From Glycomyces sp040645615 (GTDB lineage Bacteria > Actinomycetota > Actinomycetes > Mycobacteriales > Micromonosporaceae): a stretch of DNA of 64,000 nt. The notes beneath the pieces are model-generated. The model made no database searches and had not been told where the DNA came from. It saw nothing but the letters and a program-made list of their open reading frames with translations. Position 1 is the stretch's first letter; the number at the start of each line of letters is the position of its first letter. The DNA lies in NCBI RefSeq assembly GCF_040645615.1, contig NZ_JBEYYO010000021.1, positions 40,969 to 104,968 on the forward strand, read 5' to 3'. Shown here piece after piece: positions 20,510 through 33,405 of this stretch. Position numbers and translations under genes: made by a program.

Positions 20510-21807
20510 CCAAGCCAGTCCTCATCAAAGGGGCCGACCTGATCGGCAAGGGCCGAAGCGACGTCCTGGTCAAGGACGGCCGCGTGGCCGAGATCGGCTC
20601 GCTCAGCGCGACCGATGCCGACGTGGTCGACGCCGACGGCCTGGTGCTCCTGCCCGGCCTCGTCGACCTCCACACCCACCTTCGCGAGCCGGGCCGCGAG
20701 GACGCCGAGACCGTCCTGACCGGCACCCGCGCCGCCGCCAAGGGCGGCTACACCGCCGTGTGCGCCATGGCCAACTCCAACCCGGTGGCCGACACCGCCG
20801 GGGTCGTCGAGCAGGTCGCCGCGCTCGGCCGCGCCGCCGGGTACGCCGACGTGCAGCCCATCGGCGCGGTCTCGATCGGCCTCGAAGGCCAGCGCCTCGC
20901 CGAGATCGGCGCGATGGCGAACTCCGCGGCGAACGTGCGGATGTTCTCCGACGACGGCCACTGCGTGTCCGACCCGGTCCTGATGCGCCGCGCGCTCGAA
21001 TACGTCAAGACCTTCGGCGGGCTCATCGCCCAGCACGCCGAGGAGCCGCGTCTGACCGAAGGCGCGCAGATGAACGAGGGCCCCGTCTCGGCCGAGCTCG
21101 GCCTGCCCGGTTGGCCCGCGGTCGCCGAAGAGGCCATCATCGCCCGCGACGTGCTCCTGGCCGAGTACACCGACGCGCGCGTGCACTTCTGCCACGTCTC
21201 GACCGCCCGCTCGGTGGACATCATCCGCGAGGCCAAGGCCCGGGGCGCGAAGGTCACCGCCGAGGTCTGCCCGCACCACCTGCTCCTCACCGACGAGGCC
21301 GTGCGCTCCTACGACCCGGTGTTCAAGGTCAACCCGCCGCTGCGCCGCGAGGCCGACGTGCACGTGCTGCGGGCCGCGCTCGCCGAAGGCGTGATCGACG
21401 CCGTGGCCACCGACCACGCCCCGCACGCCTTGCAGGACAAGGAATGCGAGTGGGCCGCGGCCCGCCCGGGGATGCTCGGGCTGGAGACGGCGCTGTCGAT
21501 CTCGGTGCTCGCCCTCGGCGGCCCCAAGGACGTCGACTGGGACGTGCTGGCCGAGCGCACCTCCCGCACCCCGGCGCGCATCGCCGGGCTCGAAGCCCAC
21601 GGCCGCGACCCGCAGCCCGGTGTCGAGGCCAACTTCACCCTGGTCGACCCGGCCGCGACCTGGACCGTGGTCCCCGAGGGCCTCGCGTCCCTGTCGCGCA
21701 ACACCCCTTACGCCGGGAGCGAACTCCCGGTCACCGTCGAGGCGACGTTCCTGCGGGGACGCGCCACCGTGCTGAACGGCAAGATCCAAGAGGAGACGAC
21801 CGAATGA
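20506..21807 (+). CDS. pyrC: Dihydroorotase
   Basis: A 433-residue class I dihydroorotase of the amidohydrolase fold, closing carbamoyl-aspartate to dihydroorotate. Metal ligands are visible in DLHTHLREPG (HxH), HFCHVSTARS, EVCPHHLLLTDE and the Asp in ATDHAPHALQDKE. GTG 20506 overlaps the pyrB stop. The frame is open far upstream within pyrB, but homology begins at VTKPVLIKGADLIGKGRSDV. It overlaps carA by four bases. Confidence 0.97.
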   Translation: MTKPVLIKGADLIGKGRSDVLVKDGRVAEIGSLSATDADVVDADGLVLLPGLVDLHTHLREPGREDAETVLTGTRAAAKGGYTAVCAMANSNPVADTAGVVEQVAALGRAAGYADVQPIGAVSIGLEGQRLAEIGAMANSAANVRMFSDDGHCVSDPVLMRRALEYVKTFGGLIAQHAEEPRLTEGAQMNEGPVSAELGLPGWPAVAEEAIIARDVLLAEYTDARVHFCHVSTARSVDIIREAKARGAKVTAEVCPHHLLLTDEAVRSYDPVFKVNPPLRREADVHVLRAALAEGVIDAVATDHAPHALQDKECEWAAARPGMLGLETALSISVLALGGPKDVDWDVLAERTSRTPARIAGLEAHGRDPQPGVEANFTLVDPAATWTVVPEGLASLSRNTPYAGSELPVTVEATFLRGRATVLNGKIQEETTE

Positions 21808-22932
21808 GCAGTCGAGCACCAGCGATCCTCGTCCTCGAGGACGGCCGCGTCTTCCGCGGCGAGGCCTTCGGCTCGGTCGGCGAGACCTTCGGCGAGGCCG
21901 TCTTCAACACTGGCATGACCGGCTACCAGGAGACCCTGACCGACCCGTCCTACTACGGGCAGGTCGTGGCACAGACCGCGCCGCAGATCGGCAACACCGG
22001 TTGGAACGACGAGGACGACGAGTCCCGCCGCATCTGGGTCGCCGGGTACGTGGTGCGCGACCCCTCCCGCGTCACCTCGAACTGGCGGGCCAAGCGGGGC
22101 CTGGAGGACGAGCTGTCCTCCCAGGGGATCGTGGGCATCTGCGAGGTCGACACCCGCGCCCTGACCCGCCACCTGCGCGAGGCCGGGGCCATGCGCGTGG
22201 GCATCTCCTCGCGCAGCACCGACGCCGAGGCGCTCCTGGCGAAGGTCCTCGCCTCTCCGCAGATGGCCGGCGCGAACCACGTCGGCGCGGTCACCACCGC
22301 CGAGCCCTACACGTACGCGGCCAAGGGCCCCCAGAAGTACACCGTGGCCGCCGTCGACCTCGGCATCAAGCGCAACACCCCGCGCCGCCTGGCCGAACGC
22401 GGCATCACCACCACCGTCTACCCGGCCACGGCCACGGTGGACGAACTGCTCTCGCAGGGCCCCGACGCGGTGTTCCTCTCCAACGGCCCAGGCGACCCCG
22501 CCACGGCCGGGCACCAGATCGAGGTCACCCGCGAGCTGCTGCGCCGCCGCGTCCCGGTCTTCGGCATCTGCTTCGGCAACCAGATCCTCGGCCGCGCGCT
22601 GGGCCTGGACACCTACAAGCTCAAGTACGGGCACCGCGGCATCAACCAGCCCGTGCTCGACCGCCACACCGGCAAGGTCGAGATCACCGCCCACAACCAC
22701 GGCTTCGCCTTGGCCGCACCCGAATCCGGCGAGTTCTTCGAGACCGAGTTCGGCCGCGTCCAGGTCAGCCACGTGTGCCTCAACGACGACGTGGTCGAAG
22801 GCCTCACCTGCCTGGACGCGCCCGCCTACTCCGTGCAGTACCACCCCGAGGCCGCCGGCGGGCCGCACGACGCCGACTACCTGTTCGACCGGCTCGTCGA
22901 ACTCATCCAGCACACCGAGGGGGCCCCGGCCA

Positions 22933-22940
<8 letters not shown>
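21804..22940 (+). CDS. carA: Carbamoyl phosphate synthase small subunit
   Basis: A 378-residue glutaminase subunit supplying ammonia to CarB. It has the N-terminal CPSase_sm domain (VFNTGMTGYQETLTDPSYYG) and a class I GATase domain with nucleophile Cys in VFGICFGNQILGRALG and His/Glu in YSVQYHPEAAGGPHD. The ATG overlaps the pyrC stop. Its last eight bases overlap carB, implying coupled synthesis of the two subunits. Confidence 0.97.
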
Positions 22941-26265
<3,325 letters not shown>

Positions 26266-26329
26266 TTCGCACCGGGCGGGCGCCAGACCCTGTCGCCCGC
26301 CCGGCGAACTGACGTATACAGGAACGAAC

Positions 26330-27400
26330 ATGCTGTATCAGAAACTGGCCCGACCGGTCCTGTTCAGGATCGGACGCGGCGACGCCGAGAAAGCGCACGA
26401 CACCACGCTGCGCTGGCTCTCCCGCCTGTCCTCCCAACGCCAGGCCCGCAACGCGCTCATCAAGCTCAACCAGGTGAGTGCCCCGGTCACCGTGTGCGGC
26501 ATCCCGTTCCCCAACCCGATCGGCCTGGCCGCCGGGATGGACAAGAACGGCCGCGCTCTCGGCGCGTGGCCCGCGCTCGGCTTCGGCTTCGCCGAGATCG
26601 GCACCGTGACCGCTCAGCCCCAGCCCGGCAACCCCGCGCCCCGGATGTTCCGGATGCCGCGCTCGGAGGGCATCGTCAACCGCATGGGCTTCAACAACGA
26701 CGGCGCGCAGGCCCTGGCGGCCCGCCTGGCCGCCGCGCCCGCGGTCAACTGCCCGCTGGGCATCAGCATCGGCAAGTCCAAGGTCGTGCCCCTCGATGGC
26801 GCGGTCGAGGACTACCTCCAGTCGATGCGGTTCCTCTACCCCTTCGCCGACTACTTCGCGGTCAACGTGTCCTCGCCCAACACCCCGGGTCTGCGCCAGC
26901 TCCAGGACGCAGCGTCCCTGCGCCACCTGCTCGGTTCGCTGCGGACCGAGGGCGAACGCCTCGCGGCCGGGCGCACCCCGCGCCCGATCCTGGTCAAGAT
27001 CGCCCCCGACCTCACCGAACCGGCGATGGCCGAACTCTTGGAGGTCTGCCTGGAGACCGGGGTGTCCGGGGTGATCGCGACCAACACCACGATCGGCCGC
27101 GACCGGGTCGACCCGGTCGACGACGCCGTGGCCGCCGAACCGGGCGGCATGTCCGGCAGGCCGCTCACCGAGATCTCCCGCGAGATCGTGCGCTTCGTCC
27201 ACACCGAGACCGGCGGGCGGCTCCCGATCATCGGCTCGGGCGGCGTCATGACCGCCGACGACGCCAAAGCCATGTTCGACGCGGGCGCCAGCCTCGTCCA
27301 GATCTACTCCGGGCTCATCTACTCAGGGCCCGCTCTCGTGCGCCGCAGCGTGCGCCGCTACAAGGCCGGCGGCGCCCGCCGCAGCGTCCACACCCCCTAG
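26330..27400 (+). CDS. pyrD: Dihydroorotate dehydrogenase (quinone), class 2
   Basis: A 356-residue membrane-associated FMN enzyme that passes electrons from dihydroorotate to quinone. The class 2 N-terminal helical extension is present (MLYQKLARPVLFRIGRGDAE). Core motifs are PNPIGLAAGMDKNGRALGA, RMGFNNDGA, VNVSSPNTPGLRQLQ with the catalytic Ser region, and IIGSGGVMTADDAKAMFDAG. It lies 64 bases after carB and 13 bases before pyrF, so it is part of the operon. Confidence 0.96.
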   Translation: MLYQKLARPVLFRIGRGDAEKAHDTTLRWLSRLSSQRQARNALIKLNQVSAPVTVCGIPFPNPIGLAAGMDKNGRALGAWPALGFGFAEIGTVTAQPQPGNPAPRMFRMPRSEGIVNRMGFNNDGAQALAARLAAAPAVNCPLGISIGKSKVVPLDGAVEDYLQSMRFLYPFADYFAVNVSSPNTPGLRQLQDAASLRHLLGSLRTEGERLAAGRTPRPILVKIAPDLTEPAMAELLEVCLETGVSGVIATNTTIGRDRVDPVDDAVAAEPGGMSGRPLTEISREIVRFVHTETGGRLPIIGSGGVMTADDAKAMFDAGASLVQIYSGLIYSGPALVRRSVRRYKAGGARRSVHTP

Positions 27401-27413
27401 CGAAGGATCGCCA

Positions 27414-28331
27414 ATGCCCACTGCCAAGGACTTCGGTACCCGAGCCCACCACCTGTCGCGCTCGCGCGGCCCGCTGTGCGCCGGGATCGACCCGCACGGC
27501 GCGCTGCTCCAGCACTGGGGCCTGGACGACGACCTCGCCGGGGCCGAGCGCTTCGCGATGACGCTCGCCGAGGCGCTCGCCGAGGAATGCGCGTTCATCA
27601 AGCCGCAGTCGGCGTTCTTCGAACGCTTCGGCTCGGGCGGCGTGGCCCTGCTCGAACGGGTGATCGCCGAATGCCGCCGCGCCGGGGCCCTGGTGATCCT
27701 CGACGTCAAGCGCGGCGACATCGGCTCCACGATGGCCGCGTACGCGCAGGCCTACCTCGACCCGGCCTCGCCGCTGGCGGTCGACGCGATCACCGTCAGC
27801 CCCTATCTGGGGACCGGTTCGCTCCAGCCCGCGTTCGACCTGGCCTCGGCCCACGGCAAGGGCCTGTTCGTGCTGGCCCGCACCTCCAACCCCGAGGGCA
27901 AGCAGGTCCAGATGGCCAAGCGCCGCGACGGGAAGTCGGTGGCGCAGAGCGTCATCGACGAGGTCGAAGAGCGCAACGCCGGCGCCGACCCGATGGGCTC
28001 CTTCGGGATCGTCATGGGCGCCACGATCGGTGCGTGCGCCGCCGAAGGCGAGGCCCGCCTGCGTGAGTCGACTTACGGAATCACCCACACCACCGCAAGC
28101 CAACGTGACTCCGCTCACGACTTGTCCCAGTTCAACGGCCCCATCCTGGTCCCGGGCATGGGCGCCCAAGGCGGGAAGCCGAGTGATCTTCCGCGCGTCC
28201 TCGGCGCCGCCGCGAGCTTCGCAATCCCGTCCTATTCGCGACAAATCGCGCAGCCGGGACCCGCCGTAGCGAGCATTCGCGCCGCCGCGGCGGCCCTCCA
28301 GGACGAATGCCGATCCGCGATGGGGGAATAA
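27414..28331 (+). CDS. pyrF: Orotidine 5'-phosphate decarboxylase, subfamily 2
   Basis: A 305-residue OMP decarboxylase, last step of UMP synthesis. The catalytic tetrad motif is VILDVKRGDIGSTMAAY (Asp-Lys-Asp), with CAGIDPHGALL at the start and LVPGMGAQGGKPSD at the phosphate site. Residues about 216-240 (ESTYGITHTTASQRDSAHD) look inserted compared with what I know of the family and are coded with an unusual cluster of AT-ending codons (about 28065-28135). Orotate phosphoribosyltransferase (pyrE) is not in this operon. Confidence 0.95.
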   Translation: MPTAKDFGTRAHHLSRSRGPLCAGIDPHGALLQHWGLDDDLAGAERFAMTLAEALAEECAFIKPQSAFFERFGSGGVALLERVIAECRRAGALVILDVKRGDIGSTMAAYAQAYLDPASPLAVDAITVSPYLGTGSLQPAFDLASAHGKGLFVLARTSNPEGKQVQMAKRRDGKSVAQSVIDEVEERNAGADPMGSFGIVMGATIGACAAEGEARLRESTYGITHTTASQRDSAHDLSQFNGPILVPGMGAQGGKPSDLPRVLGAAASFAIPSYSRQIAQPGPAVASIRAAAAALQDECRSAMGE

Positions 28332-28379
28332 ACCGGGGATTTCGGGGCTCCGGAAATGCCCGCCCCCCGGTCGCAGGCG

Positions 28380-28401
28380 TGTCGGACCCTGGGGTTACCG
28401 T
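28380..28401 (+). promoter_or_regulatory. Predicted mihF promoter sharing the uvrA-type motif
   Basis: TGTCGGAC (28380-28387), eight bases, TACCGT (28396-28401). Upstream octamer and N8-TANNNT spacing are the same as at uvrA (3015-3036). The start would be near 28408, leaving a leader of about 70 bases before the GTG at 28480. A TATGCT at 28413-28418 could serve as a second -10. Confidence 0.45.
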
Positions 28402-28479
28402 TCCCGAGCTGGGTATGCTTCACCGATACCCGCACGTCAAGGTCCACAGGGACGAAAACCACGACTGCAAGGAGACCCC

Positions 28480-28803
28480 GTGCCGCTCCCTAAACTGACT
28501 CCGGAACAGCGCGCCGCAGCCCTTGAGAAGGCCGCCGCGGCCCGCAAGGCCCGCGCCTTGCTCAAGGAGAAGCTGAAGTCGGGCGAGACCACCCTGGAAG
28601 CGGTCCTCAAGTCCGCTGCCACCGACGACATCTCGGGCAAGATGAAGGTCTCGGCCGTGCTCAAGGCCCTCCCGGGCATCGGCGACAAGCGCGCCACCCA
28701 GATCATGGAGAAGCTCAAGATCGCCGACTCCCGTCGGCTGCGCGGCCTCGGCGAGCACCAGCGCGCCGCGCTTCTGGATGAATTCAAGGGCGACCAGGCC
28801 TAA
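28480..28803 (+). CDS. mihF: Actinobacterial integration host factor mIHF
   Basis: A 107-residue nucleoid-associated protein of the mycobacterial IHF type (unrelated to E. coli IHF). The N-terminal basic helix (LTPEQRAAALEKAAAARKAR) precedes a helix-two-turn-helix core with KVSAVLKALPGIGDKRATQIM. It bends DNA, supports chromosome organisation and, in Streptomyces, development. GTG 28480 has AAGGAG six bases upstream. It lies between the pyr operon and gmk, the usual actinobacterial context. Confidence 0.96.
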   Translation: MPLPKLTPEQRAAALEKAAAARKARALLKEKLKSGETTLEAVLKSAATDDISGKMKVSAVLKALPGIGDKRATQIMEKLKIADSRRLRGLGEHQRAALLDEFKGDQA

Positions 28804-28823
28804 GTTCGGGTAGTAGTAGTCGA

Positions 28824-29435
28824 GTGAGCATCGATCGTCATCACGCGGCCCTCGCCCAGCGCCTGACAGTGCTCTCCGGCCCGTCCGGAGTGGGCAAGGG
28901 CAGCGTCAAGGCCCTCATCCAGGAGTACTACCCGTGGGTCTGGCTCTCCGTGAGCTGCACGACCCGCAAGCCGCGCCCGGGTGAGGTCGACGGCGCCGAC
29001 TACCACTTCGTGTCGACCGAGCAGTTCGAGTCGATGATCGCCGCGGGGGAGTTCCTTGAATGGGCCTCCTACGCGGGGAACCTCTACGGAACCCCCCGCG
29101 GCCCGGTCGAGGAGCGCCTGCGCGCCGGACTCCCGGCGCTGCTGGAGATCGAACTGCAAGGGGCCCGCCAGGTCCGCCGGGCGATGCCCGACGCGCAGCT
29201 GGTGTTCCTGGCCCCGCCGTCGTGGGACGAGCTCGTCCGCCGCCTCACCGGGCGGGGGACCGAGGACGCGGCCACGATCGAGCGCCGCCTGGGCGCCGCC
29301 CGTCAGGAACTCGCCTCTGAGGCCGAGTTCGATCACACAGTCACGAACGTGTCGATCGAGCAAGCGGCCGCAGAACTGGTAGAGTTGCTCAGTTCTCCCG
29401 CTTTCGCCACGGCGAAACTCGCGAGCCGCGGTTAG
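28824..29435 (+). CDS. gmk: Guanylate kinase
   Basis: A 203-residue GMP kinase. P-loop LSGPSGVGKGSVKALIQ, GMP-binding SVSCTTRKPRPGEVDGADYHF and lid ERRLGAARQELASE are visible. GTG 28824 is the only start that keeps the short N-terminal segment before the P-loop. The 20-base gap to mihF implies co-transcription. Confidence 0.97.
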   Translation: MSIDRHHAALAQRLTVLSGPSGVGKGSVKALIQEYYPWVWLSVSCTTRKPRPGEVDGADYHFVSTEQFESMIAAGEFLEWASYAGNLYGTPRGPVEERLRAGLPALLEIELQGARQVRRAMPDAQLVFLAPPSWDELVRRLTGRGTEDAATIERRLGAARQELASEAEFDHTVTNVSIEQAAAELVELLSSPAFATAKLASRG

Positions 29436-29490
29436 CCCCGCGGCTGTCGGAGACTTCTGAGCACCACGAGTCGCACACGAAGGATTACAC

Positions 29491-29763
29491 GTGTCAGGGA
29501 CTGTCGCCGACCCGGTCGGCATCACCAACCCGCCGATCGACGACCTGCTCGAGAAGAGCCAGTCGAAGTACCAGCTGGTCATCTACTCGGCCAAGCGGGC
29601 CCGTCAGATCAACGCCTACTACTCCCAGCTCGGCGAAGGCCTGCTGGAGTACGTCGGCCCCCTCGTCGAGACCACTCCCGAGGAGAAGCCGCTGTCGATC
29701 GCCATGCGCGAGCTCGACCGGGGCCTCCTCGAGACGAAGGCCTTCGACGACCCCGAGGCGTAG
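29491..29763 (+). CDS. rpoZ: DNA-directed RNA polymerase omega subunit
   Basis: A 90-residue omega subunit that wraps the beta-prime C-terminus. Motifs: NPPIDDLLEKSQSKYQLVIY and SAKRARQINAYYSQLGEG. Its stop codon is directly followed by the coaBC start, so the two are coupled. gmk-rpoZ-coaBC-metK is a conserved actinobacterial order. Confidence 0.97.
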   Translation: MSGTVADPVGITNPPIDDLLEKSQSKYQLVIYSAKRARQINAYYSQLGEGLLEYVGPLVETTPEEKPLSIAMRELDRGLLETKAFDDPEA

Positions 29764-30954
29764 TTGAACGTCGTCCTGGGCGTGTCAGGCGGCATCGCCG
29801 CCTACAAAGCCTGTATTCTGCTCCGCCTCCTGCGTGAATCCGGCCACGACGTGCACGTGATTCCGACCGAGGCAGCCTTGAAGTTCGTCGGTGAAGCCAC
29901 CTGGGAGGCCCTGTCGGGCCACCCGGTGGCTTCCGGCGTGTTCTCGGACGTGTCCGAGGTCAAGCACGTGCGCCTCGGCCGCGAGGCCGACCTCGTCGCG
30001 GTCGTCCCGGCCACGGCCGACCTGTTGGCCCGCGCGGCCTCGGGCCGCGCCGACGACCTCTTGACCTCCACGCTCTTGACCGCGACCTGCCCGGTGGTCT
30101 TCGCTCCGGCGATGCACACCGAGATGTGGGCGCACCCGGCCACCGTCGCGAACGTGGCGACGCTGCGCGAAAGGGGCGTCCACGTCGTCGAACCCGACTC
30201 GGGCCGCTTGACCGGCGCCGACACCGGCCCCGGCCGCCTTCCCGAGCCCGAGGCGCTGTACGCCCTGCTCAAGGGCTTCCTGTCCTCCCCGGCGCGCGAC
30301 CTGGTGGGCCGCAAGGTACTCGTCTCGGCCGGCGGCACCCGCGAGCCGATCGACCCGGTGCGGTTCATCGGGAACCATTCTTCGGGCCGCCAGGGCATCG
30401 CGATCGCCGCCGCGGCCGCCGCGCGCGGCGCCGACGTGCACCTCATCGCCGCGCACATCGACGCGCCGCTGCCCGCGGGGGTCAGAGTCGAGCGCGTCTC
30501 GACCACCGGTGAGCTCTACGAGGCCACCGTCAAGGCCGCCGCCGAAGCCGACGCCGCGGTCCTGGCGGCCGCGCCCGCCGACTTCAAGCCGAAGGCCGCC
30601 GCCGACCGCAAGCTCAAGCGCAAGGGCGACATCGACCTGTCGCTGACCTCGACGCCCGACATCGCCGCCGCCGTCGGCGCCGCCAAGGGCGAGGACCAGG
30701 TCCTCGTCGTTTTCGCGGCCGAGACCCACGACGGTGTCGAGCACGCCCAGTCCAAGCGCGCCGCCAAAGGCGCCGACCTGGTGGTGCTCAACGACGTCTC
30801 AGGCGGGGCCGTGTTCGGTTCGACCGAGAACTCGGTCACGATCTTCGACGAACGTGGCGTGGTCGACGCTCGCGAGGCCGCTTCCAAGGAGTCCGTGGCC
30901 GACGCCATCTGGGACGCCGTATCCGCACGTCTCCCGGTGGGTGGACGGGACTGA
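29764..30954 (+). CDS. coaBC: Bifunctional phosphopantothenoylcysteine decarboxylase / synthetase
   Basis: A 396-residue CoaBC of coenzyme A synthesis. The N-terminal CoaC flavoprotein has LGVSGGIAAYKA, the catalytic His in VKHVRLGREADL and the PAMHTEMW substrate motif. The C-terminal CoaB synthetase starts at VLVSAGGTREPIDPVRFIGN with HSSGRQG and KLKRKGD. The TTG start immediately follows the rpoZ stop; no other start codon fits the FMN-binding N-terminus. Confidence 0.96.
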   Translation: MNVVLGVSGGIAAYKACILLRLLRESGHDVHVIPTEAALKFVGEATWEALSGHPVASGVFSDVSEVKHVRLGREADLVAVVPATADLLARAASGRADDLLTSTLLTATCPVVFAPAMHTEMWAHPATVANVATLRERGVHVVEPDSGRLTGADTGPGRLPEPEALYALLKGFLSSPARDLVGRKVLVSAGGTREPIDPVRFIGNHSSGRQGIAIAAAAAARGADVHLIAAHIDAPLPAGVRVERVSTTGELYEATVKAAAEADAAVLAAAPADFKPKAAADRKLKRKGDIDLSLTSTPDIAAAVGAAKGEDQVLVVFAAETHDGVEHAQSKRAAKGADLVVLNDVSGGAVFGSTENSVTIFDERGVVDAREAASKESVADAIWDAVSARLPVGGRD

Positions 30955-31071
30955 CACCGCCTCGGTCCTGCGCGGCGACTTGGTGGGAAGATCGGAAGCG
31001 CATAGACTTGTGAGCTGCGAAGTCAGTCGAATAGCGCCGCTTGGCGGCGTGGATGTGTGTTGAGGAGTGCC

Positions 31072-32265
31072 GTGGCACGTCGCCTGTTCACCTCCGAGTC
31101 GGTCACTGAGGGCCACCCGGACAAGATCGCCGACCAGATCTCCGACGGGATCTTGGACGCCCTGCTGGGCGAGGACCCCGGAAGTCGGGTGGCGGTCGAA
31201 ACCCTCATCACCACCGGTCAGGTGCATGTCGCGGGCGAGGTGACGACCCACGCGTACGCCGACATCCCCCGCATCGTGCGCGAGACGATCCTGCGGATCG
31301 GCTACGACTCGTCCAAGAAGGGCTTCGACGGCGCCTCGTGCGGCGTGAACGTCTCGATCGGCGGCCAGAGCCCCGACATCGCCCAAGGCGTCGACAAGGC
31401 CTGGGAGTCCCGTGTGGACTCCGCCGAGCTCGACGAGCTCGACCTCCAGGGCGCGGGCGACCAGGGCCTGATGTTCGGGTTCGCGTGCCGCGAGACCCCT
31501 GAACTGATGCCGCTGCCGATCGCGCTGGCGCACCGCCTGTCGCAGCGCCTGACCGAGGTCCGCAAGGACGGCACCGTGCCGTACCTGCGCCCGGACGGCA
31601 AGACCCAGGTCACCATCGAATACGACGGGAACCGTCCGGTGCGCCTGGACACCGTGGTGGTCTCCAGCCAGCACGCCCCGGACATCTCGCTGGACTCGCT
31701 GCTCGCGCCCGACGTGGCCGAGCACGTGATCGCGCCGGTCGTCTCGGGGCTCGACCTCGACATCGAGGACTACAAGCTCCTGGTCAACCCCACCGGCCGT
31801 TTCGAGATCGGCGGCCCGATGGGCGACGCGGGCCTGACCGGCCGCAAGATCATCGTCGACACCTACGGCGGCTACGCCCGCCACGGCGGCGGCGCGTTCA
31901 GCGGCAAGGACCCCTCGAAGGTCGACCGCTCCGCCGCGTACGCGGCCCGCTGGGTCGCCAAGAACGTGGTGGCCGCCGGCCTCGCCGAACGCTGCGAGGT
32001 CCAGGTCGCCTACGCCATCGGCAAGGCCAAGCCCGTGAGCCTCGCCGTCGACACCCTCGGCACCGGCACGGTCGACCCCGCCCGCATCGAACGCGCGGTC
32101 CTCGACGTCTTCGACCTCCGCCCCGCCGCCATCATCCGCGACCTCAACCTCATCCGCCCCATCTACTCCAAGACGGCCGCCTACGGCCACTTCGGCCGAG
32201 AACTCCCCGAATTCACCTGGGAAGCAACCGACCGAGCAGCAGCCCTAAAAGAAGCCGTCAACTAG
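31072..32265 (+). CDS. metK: S-adenosylmethionine synthase
   Basis: A 397-residue MAT. Signatures are FTSESVTEGHPDKIADQISD, GAGDQGLMFGFA and GGGAFSGKDPSKVDRSAAY. GTG 31072 with GAGGAG five bases upstream is preferred over the in-frame start at 31057. The 117-base gap from coaBC holds a small hairpin (CGCCGC-TTG-GCGGCG, 31036-31050) and probably a promoter; no SAM riboswitch pattern is seen. Confidence 0.97.
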   Translation: MARRLFTSESVTEGHPDKIADQISDGILDALLGEDPGSRVAVETLITTGQVHVAGEVTTHAYADIPRIVRETILRIGYDSSKKGFDGASCGVNVSIGGQSPDIAQGVDKAWESRVDSAELDELDLQGAGDQGLMFGFACRETPELMPLPIALAHRLSQRLTEVRKDGTVPYLRPDGKTQVTIEYDGNRPVRLDTVVVSSQHAPDISLDSLLAPDVAEHVIAPVVSGLDLDIEDYKLLVNPTGRFEIGGPMGDAGLTGRKIIVDTYGGYARHGGGAFSGKDPSKVDRSAAYAARWVAKNVVAAGLAERCEVQVAYAIGKAKPVSLAVDTLGTGTVDPARIERAVLDVFDLRPAAIIRDLNLIRPIYSKTAAYGHFGRELPEFTWEATDRAAALKEAVN

Positions 32266-32272
32266 GCCCCGA

Positions 32273-32307
32273 CCGGAGCCCCCGCCGCGATGCGGCGGGG
32301 GCTCCGG
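32273..32307 (+). terminator. metK terminator
   Basis: A perfect 16-bp stem (32273-32288 with 32292-32307) with loop gat, eight bases after the stop; the strongest hairpin in the window. Confidence 0.85.
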
Positions 32308-32373
32308 CGTTCGCTCCTGCTCGATATGATGCGGTCTCACCTGTGCCCCCAATGAGGAAAGGCCGCACCCCTC

Positions 32374-33345
32374 GTGAAACTCCGTGCCACGCTGGCCGCG
32401 TTGACCGTCGCTCTGGGCGTCATCGCCGCCGGGGTCGTCCCCTCCAGCGCACACGCCGATGGCGCCGACCCGAACTCGCTGCTGTTCGCCGACTTCGAGA
32501 ACGGCGACATCAAGTCCGGATACCCAGACATCGACCACAACAAGTTCGCCCCGTACTCGGTCAAGATCGCCAGCTCAGGTCGCGACAGCGGTGCCTCCGT
32601 GCATCACGAGCTGCGCCAAGGCGACGAACCGCAGGCCGGTGGCATGCGCGCCGAGAGCGACGCGTTGCATTTCCCGCCTGCGCGGTTCGGCGTGGGCGAC
32701 ACCCGTTACTACGCCTTCAGCGTCTATCTCCCCAGCACCTGGGAGTACGACAGCCTGACCGAGGACATCGTCTTCCAGTGGCACAACACGCCCAAGGGGA
32801 CCGAGCCCTGCGAGCCCACGAAGACGCCGAGCGCCTTCCTGGCGGTCCACCCGCACAACGGCGGCGAGTGGCGTCTGCGCGTCAACTCCGACCCGAACCC
32901 GTGCACGACCCCCGAGACGATCGCGAAGACCCACCTCGGCCTCGGATCGCTCGCACTCGGCCAGTGGACCGACTTCGTGTTCCGCTTCGACTGGGCCTAT
33001 GACGCCTCGGGCGAGATCGAAGTGTGGAAGCGCACGAGCGGCAATCCCACTTGGGCGTATGCGCACCACGACGGCCCGAACACCTACAACGACAACCACG
33101 ACAGCGGCTACATCAAATGGGGCATCTACAAGCCGGGCTGGAACGGCGGTGCGGTGAGCGACGTCGACAAGCGGGCGGTCTTCCACGACAACATCGCGGT
33201 GGGCACCACCTGCGCGTCGGTCATGCCCACGGGGTGGGCCCCGCCATGCGCTGCTGCGCCCGCCGCGCCGTCGCACGACTCGGGGCACCCGACCCCAGCG
33301 GTCACGTTCGATCCTCCCGCGACCCGCACCCGGCGCTCGCGCTGA
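32374..33345 (+). CDS. Secreted heparin-lyase-I-like polysaccharide lyase
   Basis: A 323-residue exported protein. Signal peptide to SAHADG (about residue 29). The mature part has the beta-jelly-roll pattern of the polysaccharide lyase family PF14099 (heparin lyase I / PL20 glucuronan-lyase-like): YYAFSVYLPSTWEYD, IVFQWHNTPKGTEPC, WTDFVFRFDWAYDASGEIEV and GYIKWGIYKPGWNGG. The tail is Pro/Ala-rich. The substrate is likely an acidic polysaccharide, but not defined. GTG 32374 has AGGAAAGG upstream. Sits alone between metK and priA. Confidence 0.8.
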   Translation: MKLRATLAALTVALGVIAAGVVPSSAHADGADPNSLLFADFENGDIKSGYPDIDHNKFAPYSVKIASSGRDSGASVHHELRQGDEPQAGGMRAESDALHFPPARFGVGDTRYYAFSVYLPSTWEYDSLTEDIVFQWHNTPKGTEPCEPTKTPSAFLAVHPHNGGEWRLRVNSDPNPCTTPETIAKTHLGLGSLALGQWTDFVFRFDWAYDASGEIEVWKRTSGNPTWAYAHHDGPNTYNDNHDSGYIKWGIYKPGWNGGAVSDVDKRAVFHDNIAVGTTCASVMPTGWAPPCAAAPAAPSHDSGHPTPAVTFDPPATRTRRSR

Positions 33346-33405
33346 CGCCCCCTGGGTTCGACCGGGCGCCCTCGGTTCGTCGGTGGGGGCCGGTACGTTT
33401 GTCGG

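Noticed and set aside
31000..31071. SAM riboswitch before metK
   Set aside because: Only a small 6-bp hairpin is present; none of the conserved SAM-I core blocks can be found in the short gap.
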